This document shows positions 58,726 through 64,000 of a stretch of 64,000 nt of DNA, one piece after another. The notes below the pieces were generated by a model. That model had not been told where the DNA came from, searched no databases, and worked only from the letters and a program-made list of their open reading frames with translations. The translations under genes and the position numbers were made by a program. The stretch's first letter is position 1. Each line of letters starts with the position of its first letter. Source of the DNA: JBGSMF01 sp964651475 (GTDB lineage Bacteria; Chloroflexota; Anaerolineae; Fen-1058); assembly GCA_964651475.1 (NCBI GenBank), contig CAZYXV010000018.1, forward strand, positions 21,480-85,479. The letters run 5' to 3'.

Positions 58726-61560
58726 CTATTGTTTGAGTATAAGCGGCAAGTACACCAGGTTGCTGCCCCGCCCCAGCGCAAAAAGTGAAAAGTCATTGAC
58801 GTTTTGGACCTGGACATAGTGCGTAGCGCCGATGCTGCCGCGAGTATAAGGGCCAGGTTCTTTTTCCCAAACGCCGCCGTAATGAAGAACCACCAGGCTA
58901 TTCAGGTCTTGATCGTTACGCTCAGCCTCGCCAAAGTAAAAACGCAGCGCGGCATTGAGCGGCAGCAAGGGCGAGACGTCAAAACAGCGTTTGACGCCAG
59001 CGGTACGCCCCGCGCAGAATTGGCCGCCCGAGACAGAGACAGTAACGCTCATACCCTCCGCGTGGCCGGGCGTCACCGTAAAGCCGCCGGGCAGCGCGCC
59101 GCTCTGGCCGTCGGGGTTAGTGACCAGCACGTTCCACGCGCCGGGCGCCGCCCCATTCAGATTCAAATCGCCCGTGATTTTGGTCGGGCTGACCACTACC
59201 ACGCTGGTGGCATTGATGGTGGTCTGTCCCGTGCGGGTGAGCTGAACAGTGGCGCCGGTTTGAAAGTTGGCGCCGGCCAGGTCGGTGATGTGCAGTGTGC
59301 CGGTATTCACCCCTGTGTTGGGCGTGATGCTGGTCACAACGGGTGCAGGAATAATGATTGACTCGGTGATGGTAAAGCCGTTGGTCAGCGTGCCGCTCAC
59401 CCCCCCAAGATTCGTTACGACCACGTTCCACAACCCCGTCGCCGCCCCGGTCAAATCCATGTCGCACGTAATCTGGGTAGCAGTCACCACGTTCACATTG
59501 GCGGCGCTTATGTCCGGGTGGCCCAACCGGGTCAACTTGACGCTTGCGCCCGACATGAAATTGCTGCCGGCCAGGTCGGTGATGCGCACCGGTCCAGTGT
59601 TTGCCCCCATATTGGGCGCGATGCTCGTCACCGTTGGCGTCAGCACGGGGATATTTGTGTTTATGCGCACGCGGATACCCACATCTCTCGACGCCATGCT
59701 CCAGGAACTGCCGTTGTGGCTCACGTAACCCCGATATGGTCCAAGCAGGCCATCGTCATCCAGCGGGATCGGGTAGTTATAGGTGGCATTGGTAAACTTG
59801 ATTACGGCGATGACATCGTCGCCAGCGGCCACCGGCAAGGGAGGCAGCGGCACGGAATGGTAGCCGGCCTCGCTGAAGGCAAGGTCTTGTTTGCTGGCCA
59901 GCAGTGCGCCAGGCGACGTTCCATCAAAGCTGTCGTACAGGTAGACGTCAACATCCGTCGTGACGTCCGTGGTCCAAAACTCGACCCGCGTCACAACGGC
60001 ATCGCTGATCGGCACAAACTTGGCCAGGCCCCAGCCGGTTGTGTTGCCAAAGCCCCAAGAATACCCTAACCAACCGCCCTCGTCATTGTACAAGAGTTGG
60101 TCGTGGCTATCATAGTTCTTCCACGCTGCCACAAACGAAGCGTCTGCGCCGATGCTGGCCGAGCCATAGGCAATCTTGAAATAACCGCCGTCTCCCCAGG
60201 CTTCGCCCCAACTGTTCTTGACAATCCAGCCGCCCGTGCCGCCGGGGTGAGTGAGGCTATCATCCCACCCGACGAGCAGCACCGCGTGATTTGGCTTTTC
60301 CGTGCCGGTATAATAGAGCGTATATGTGCCGGTATAGTTGTCAAACTCTGTCCCCCAGGCGTCGTCATGGCCTGCATACAATACCGTAAAAAGCGGGCCA
60401 TGGTCGTAGAGATATTGCTTCAACATGATGGCCTCGGGCACCTCCATGCCAGACACCACCCGCCAATCCAGCAAGGTCTGCTGGTAAGCACAAGAAGAGT
60501 TACAAGAGACGTCGGTGGGCTGGTAGGGGTCGCACGTTTCCAGCACGGTGCCTTTTTCGGCAAACAGGGTGACCAATTTATAAAAGTTCCCGGCCAAGCA
60601 ACTGGTCCCGCCGCCGACATTGTTGGTTTCGTGCCAGTTACATTCCTTGGCATTATTCTCCGACAAGTCCCACTCGCCGGCGCTGTCAATGAGCAACTTG
60701 GACTCTAGGCTTCCAATGCTGGCAAAAGAATAGCACGCGCCGCACGTGGATTGGTTCTTGACTGACGTGACATAATTGCCTCCGTCTTTATCGCGCCAGT
60801 CAAACTGTGGAGGAAGTACGCTGGACGCATAGCCTGCCGGGAGTTCCCTCCGGCTGAGATGAGACAGGTCCGCCTTGGGCGGGGTATAGCCGGTGCGAGG
60901 CGAAGGCGGGTCGAATGTATCCGGGCTGAGCGGCGCCGCCTGCGGTTTGGGCGCAAAGGCCGCCGCGTTACTGGCCAGGCCAGACGCGGCGCTAGGCGTA
61001 ATTTCGACGCCATAGTATTTGACTTGATCGCCGGCCAGGTTCGTGACGTGTAAAAAGCTGGCCGGGCTGCCCGCGCTCACAACACTCGTCTGCTTTAGTG
61101 TGCCGGTATTGGTCAAGATACCCTCGACCGTCAGCGTGCAGTCAGTCAAGTCCAGCACAGCATCGCTTTCAATGGTCAAGTTGTTGACCTGGGCGTCGCC
61201 GCTAGAGATGATGGGATCATTAGCCACATTGGGAATAACCACGTCATCGGTTATGGTGGGCACGCCGATGGGTGTCCAGTTAGCGGCAACGTGCCAATCG
61301 CTGCTGGTACTGCCGTCCCAGGTTTTTATGGCTGCCGCCAGGTAAGGCTGGTCGTATCCAGGCGGCGCATCCATACCGGCGCCGCTCGCCGCGTCGGGGA
61401 CGGCTCGGGTACTGCTCTGGGCCGCTGCCACCAATACACTCACCGACAGAAACGCCATCAAAACAACGCTCAAAATAGCAAGCTTGCGATTTACCGGATT
61501 TGTTCTATTGCCAATCTGCCACGGGCGCAGTGAATACAAGTGACGCTGTTGCTCAATCAT
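58726..61560 (-). CDS. Secreted papain-like (C1) cysteine protease with lectin-like and IPT-like domains
   Basis: The 944-residue protein has a signal/anchor helix (about 27-48) and a beta-rich region with AANWTPIGVPTITDDVVIP (80-190). The C1A peptidase domain (about 250-480) has Gln270, catalytic Cys276 (CGACYSFA), the His in NHAVLLVGWD and the Asn in VKNSWGEAWGDGG. A lectin-like domain, two IPT/TIG-like repeats (VTSIAPNMGANTGPVRITDL, VTSITPNTGVNTGTLHITDL) and a C-terminal VYLPLILKQ tail follow. It is probably an extracellular or surface protease. The ATG at 61560 has GAGGGGG at good spacing; the longer frame upstream is unsupported. Confidence 0.9.
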   Translation of the reverse strand: MIEQQRHLYSLRPWQIGNRTNPVNRKLAILSVVLMAFLSVSVLVAAAQSSTRAVPDAASGAGMDAPPGYDQPYLAAAIKTWDGSTSSDWHVAANWTPIGVPTITDDVVIPNVANDPIISSGDAQVNNLTIESDAVLDLTDCTLTVEGILTNTGTLKQTSVVSAGSPASFLHVTNLAGDQVKYYGVEITPSAASGLASNAAAFAPKPQAAPLSPDTFDPPSPRTGYTPPKADLSHLSRRELPAGYASSVLPPQFDWRDKDGGNYVTSVKNQSTCGACYSFASIGSLESKLLIDSAGEWDLSENNAKECNWHETNNVGGGTSCLAGNFYKLVTLFAEKGTVLETCDPYQPTDVSCNSSCAYQQTLLDWRVVSGMEVPEAIMLKQYLYDHGPLFTVLYAGHDDAWGTEFDNYTGTYTLYYTGTEKPNHAVLLVGWDDSLTHPGGTGGWIVKNSWGEAWGDGGYFKIAYGSASIGADASFVAAWKNYDSHDQLLYNDEGGWLGYSWGFGNTTGWGLAKFVPISDAVVTRVEFWTTDVTTDVDVYLYDSFDGTSPGALLASKQDLAFSEAGYHSVPLPPLPVAAGDDVIAVIKFTNATYNYPIPLDDDGLLGPYRGYVSHNGSSWSMASRDVGIRVRINTNIPVLTPTVTSIAPNMGANTGPVRITDLAGSNFMSGASVKLTRLGHPDISAANVNVVTATQITCDMDLTGAATGLWNVVVTNLGGVSGTLTNGFTITESIIIPAPVVTSITPNTGVNTGTLHITDLAGANFQTGATVQLTRTGQTTINATSVVVVSPTKITGDLNLNGAAPGAWNVLVTNPDGQSGALPGGFTVTPGHAEGMSVTVSVSGGQFCAGRTAGVKRCFDVSPLLPLNAALRFYFGEAERNDQDLNSLVVLHYGGVWEKEPGPYTRGSIGATHYVQVQNVNDFSLFALGRGSNLVYLPLILKQ

Positions 61561-61637
61561 TGTATACCCCCTCATTAAAAAAATGCTAATCACAACCTTG
61601 TGGGCGGCGACCATCGCCAACCGCTTCAACTCCTTGT

Positions 61638-62177
61638 TTATGAGTGTTCCTGCGCATGCCCCAGGCCCCTGCTTTGGCGATATGCCCACTCGATAAGCTC
61701 GGGCTGTTTGGCCGCGGGCGTGCACAACCACCGCGCATCAGGCCGGACGCCGATGCGCCCCAAGTCCAGCCGATCAGCATCCCAGCACGTCTGAACCGTA
61801 ATGTCCGCTTCAATCAATCCCGCGCTGTGATTGGCGCAAGCGTATCTGAGCAGCTCGATCTCGAGGGGCGGCAACGCCAGGCAGTCTGCCTGCAAAGCGC
61901 CGATAAACTCGGCCGCTCTTTTTCCGTGCTCCAGGTCCCACCCATCATTCTGGCGGCAAACGTCGTGCAAAAAGGCAAACAACTCGACCAGTTTAGGCGT
62001 GGCGCCTGTCAATGGCGCCAGGCGCAGCCCATTCTCGCGCACACGCATCCAATGAGACCAGCCGTGAATCCCATTCCAGTTCATACGATATTCATTTTGC
62101 ACGATTTGCAACAGTTCGGTCGAGATGATGGCTGAAACCGGCGTCACTGGCCTGGGCAATGCGATTTGTTGATTCAT
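61638..62177 (-). CDS. HD-domain hydrolase
   Basis: The 179-residue protein carries an HD metal-phosphohydrolase pattern: GIHGWSHWMRV (first His), AFLHDVCRQNDGWD (HD pair), HGKRAAEFI, NHSAGLIEA and WDADRLDLGRIG (last Asp). It lacks other domains. It starts with an ATG whose A overlaps the stop of the upstream adenosine deaminase gene (ATGA), so they are translationally coupled, suggesting nucleotide or nucleoside handling. The substrate is not known. Confidence 0.85.
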   Translation of the reverse strand: MNQQIALPRPVTPVSAIISTELLQIVQNEYRMNWNGIHGWSHWMRVRENGLRLAPLTGATPKLVELFAFLHDVCRQNDGWDLEHGKRAAEFIGALQADCLALPPLEIELLRYACANHSAGLIEADITVQTCWDADRLDLGRIGVRPDARWLCTPAAKQPELIEWAYRQSRGLGHAQEHS

Positions 62178-63166
62178 CTCTCTTTACTTTCGTGCGAATG
62201 CAAACCACTCAACCGCAGCCTGGGCTGAAAACGCGCCGCCAGCGCGTTGGTATACACGGTGCGCCAGTTGTCCCGGTCGAACCCCAACGCTTCTGAAACG
62301 AGCGCATACTCCGACTCCATACTGCACTCAAATGGACCGGGGTCATCGGTGTTGACGCTAAAGCTCAAGCCCAGTTCTTTTGCCCGCCTGAGGGGATGTT
62401 CCTCAATGTGCAGGATACTGCCTGTCTTTACGTTGCTGGTGGGGCACATCTCGATGTGAATCCCCCGCTCGCGGACCAACTCGATCAAGCGATGATCTTG
62501 AAAGAGGCTCACGCCGTGCCCAAGCCGATGGGGAAAGCCGTGGTTCAACGCATCCCATACGGAGTCGGGGCCGCACCATTCTCCGGCGTGAACCTCGATG
62601 CCCATCCCGGCTTCGTGGAATCGCGCAAAGGTCTTGTAAAACGGCTTGACCGGGTATCCCTGTTCCGGCCCGGCCAGCGCCACGCCCACAATCAGGCCAG
62701 CCGCATACAGCGCCAGAACTGGCTCAGCGCGGCGCGCCATCTCGTCCGGCGCTTTATTGCGCCCCAGGCAAATCAAAAACTCGACCTGGATATCGCCTGC
62801 CTCAACCTGGTTGGCCCATTCGCGAAAGGGGCGCATCTTTTCCACAGCCTCGATTGGACCCTGCAAAAAAGCGCTGCCCGGCACCATCACTTCCGCATAG
62901 TCCACCCCATGCGCCTTGAGCCGCTCAATGTGCCGCTTCAAGATGGGGTAATAAAATTCCAGGCTGCCATACAGCGGCTTGACGAAATCAAACCACCTCC
63001 AGAAACTAGGCAAGTCTTTGATCGGATAGGCTCGCTCAAACCCGGCCGGGTCAATCGGAAAAGCGGGAGTCTCCCGGCGAATGTCACGCACCATGGCCGG
63101 GGTCAGCACGCCATCCAGGTGACAGTGCAACTCTACTTTGCGCAGATCCGCCTCCAGGCAAGTCAT
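62174..63166 (-). CDS. add: Adenosine deaminase
   Basis: The 330-residue zinc enzyme has the metal and active-site motifs of the ADA family: KVELHCHLDGVL (His14, His16), IEVHAGEW (His, catalytic Glu), HRLGHGVSL, MCPTSNVKTG and SVNTDDPGPFE (Asp pair). It deaminates adenosine to inosine, or acts on a related purine such as adenine or a futalosine-type compound. It is followed with overlap by an HD hydrolase and preceded by 8 bases by the DinB-like gene, making one minus-strand unit. Confidence 0.93.
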   Translation of the reverse strand: MTCLEADLRKVELHCHLDGVLTPAMVRDIRRETPAFPIDPAGFERAYPIKDLPSFWRWFDFVKPLYGSLEFYYPILKRHIERLKAHGVDYAEVMVPGSAFLQGPIEAVEKMRPFREWANQVEAGDIQVEFLICLGRNKAPDEMARRAEPVLALYAAGLIVGVALAGPEQGYPVKPFYKTFARFHEAGMGIEVHAGEWCGPDSVWDALNHGFPHRLGHGVSLFQDHRLIELVRERGIHIEMCPTSNVKTGSILHIEEHPLRRAKELGLSFSVNTDDPGPFECSMESEYALVSEALGFDRDNWRTVYTNALAARFQPRLRLSGLHSHESKER

Positions 63167-63174
63167 AGGCTGAA

Positions 63175-63888
63175 TTACGCCTCGACCAGCGCCAGGTAGG
63201 CTGCGTCGGCATGCAGCCGGGCAAGGTCCGAATCTTGCTTTGACCAGTTTATCAAATTGGGATTCAGTTTAAAGGCTTGTTCCAATTTAGCGAGGGCTTT
63301 GGCCTTGTCGCCGCTCAAAGCACAAAAGCACGCCAGGTTGTAGAGGGCATTGCCTTGTTGGGCGGGCGAATCGTCGAGCGCCACAAGCTCTTGAGCCGCT
63401 TGCTCTTGAATTTGAACAGCGTAATCCAAATCGCCGCGCTCAATATAGAACTGGGACAGATGCGCGAGGGGGTGCGTATGCCCGCTGCCGACAATTCCGC
63501 GCCACCCGGGCTGCGGCTGTGACTGCCAGGAGAATTGAAACGGTGCGGCGATCTCTTCTTCCGACGCGGCCCGCAGCCATTCCATCAACTGGGCGTGCCC
63601 GTGTTCCCATTCCGCCAGAATGTCTGCCCAGGGTGTATGGCGATAGCGCTCAAAATTCTCGGCATTGACCTCATTGAAATCCCGTGGGGGCGGCGCCGGC
63701 CTATGGGGGGCGGCCAGCGTTTGCAGCAGGTCCGCCTGGGATGCCAACAGATGGGCCATTACATCTTTTATCGCCCAGTGATCCACCGCGCCAACGGCGG
63801 ATCGCTCGGCGTCGCTCAGGTTATTGACGAGTTTCCTTGTCTCACGGTATGCTTGCTCAATCAAATCAATTACTTGTTGTTTGGTCAT
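63175..63888 (-). CDS. DinB/ClbS-like four-helix protein with a C-terminal TPR segment
   Basis: The 237-residue protein starts with a ClbS/DfsB (DinB superfamily) four-helix bundle: QVIDLIEQAYRETRKLVNNLSDAERSAVGAVDHWAIKDVMAHLLASQ and HTHPLAHLSQFYIERGD, with histidines where metal-binding family members have them. The last ~90 residues (QQGNALYNLACFCALSGDKAKALAKLEQAFKLNPNLI) are a TPR repeat. The ATG at 63888 with AGGAG upstream is preferred over a longer start. It is first in a unit with adenosine deaminase and the HD hydrolase. Bases 63952-64000 hold no visible gene. Confidence 0.8.
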   Translation of the reverse strand: MTKQQVIDLIEQAYRETRKLVNNLSDAERSAVGAVDHWAIKDVMAHLLASQADLLQTLAAPHRPAPPPRDFNEVNAENFERYRHTPWADILAEWEHGHAQLMEWLRAASEEEIAAPFQFSWQSQPQPGWRGIVGSGHTHPLAHLSQFYIERGDLDYAVQIQEQAAQELVALDDSPAQQGNALYNLACFCALSGDKAKALAKLEQAFKLNPNLINWSKQDSDLARLHADAAYLALVEA

Positions 63889-64000
63889 CGAATGTTTCTC
63901 CTGAGGATAATTTTCGGGCAAGCCCATTGTGCGTTTGATGTGAAATGTCATTCTGAGAATCCATATCGCCTTGGCGCTCTGTTCAAGGCCAGAAACTTGG

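Noticed and set aside
61561..61731. Longer N-terminus of the papain-like protease
   Set aside because: The extension would put about 57 unrelated residues before a normal signal helix; GAGGGGG before the ATG at 61560 supports the shorter start.

Overview
The window (64 kb, GC-rich, roughly mid-to-high 50s % GC by eye) looks like a chromosomal segment of a member of the Chloroflexota, probably of the Anaerolineae/Caldilineae type, perhaps from a metagenome. This is an inference. It rests on a perfect CIRCE element in front of hrcA-grpE-dnaK-dnaJ-prmA, LCP-type envelope enzymes with LysM surface proteins, secreted proteins with Pro/Thr-rich linkers, a secreted protease ending in a short 'VYLPLILK' tail, and the absence of LPS genes. 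I see no phage, transposase, CRISPR array or rRNA. There is one tRNA (anticodon CAT).

Layout. 1-9.3 kb (+): the end of a Crp/Fnr regulator, an alpha/beta hydrolase, then a four-gene inositol-lipid operon (inositol-3-phosphate synthase, HtrB/PatA-like acyltransferase, PimA-like mannosyltransferase, CDP-alcohol phosphatidyltransferase). An ABC-2 exporter with a SpoIIM-like fusion, a metallo-beta-lactamase-fold protein and a TIM-barrel isomerase follow. 9.3-12.5 kb (-): two TrkA/RCK subunits and a KimA-like potassium importer with a structured leader. 12.9-17.2 kb: M20 amidohydrolase, UvrD/PcrA helicase, NYN nuclease and the tRNA. 17.2-23.1 kb (-): the heat-shock operon with prmA, under a sigma70-type promoter and CIRCE. 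23.1-25.4 kb: a cluster of hairpin repeats flanking a PA14/golvesin surface protein.

25.4-39.4 kb is largely an envelope glycopolymer region: an M20 hydrolase, a polyprenyl-phosphate sugar transferase, two GT4 enzymes, two LysM surface paralogues with C-terminal membrane tails, a GT39-type membrane glycosyltransferase and two tandem LCP ligases. The LCP genes share a 952-bp identical block, a sign of recent gene conversion or duplication. 39.6-44.9 kb: a sensor-less histidine kinase, a CopZ-like protein, and a three-gene set made of a zinc-ribbon membrane GTPase, a large SUMF-like/GAP1-like protein and a LysM lipoprotein. That set is the best candidate for a poorly described system here.

45.1-50.7 kb: MacB/FtsX ABC exporter, an FHA-winged-helix regulator and gamma-glutamyltranspeptidase. 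50.7-57.0 kb (-): two roadblock proteins, urocanate hydratase, a zinc-ribbon membrane protein, two cyclophilins and a type I glutamine synthetase that lacks the adenylylation tyrosine. 57.2-64 kb: a small helical protein, an FGE-like lipoprotein, a large papain-like secreted protease, an HD hydrolase, adenosine deaminase and a DinB-like/TPR protein. All assignments come from reading motifs by eye; no database search was run.
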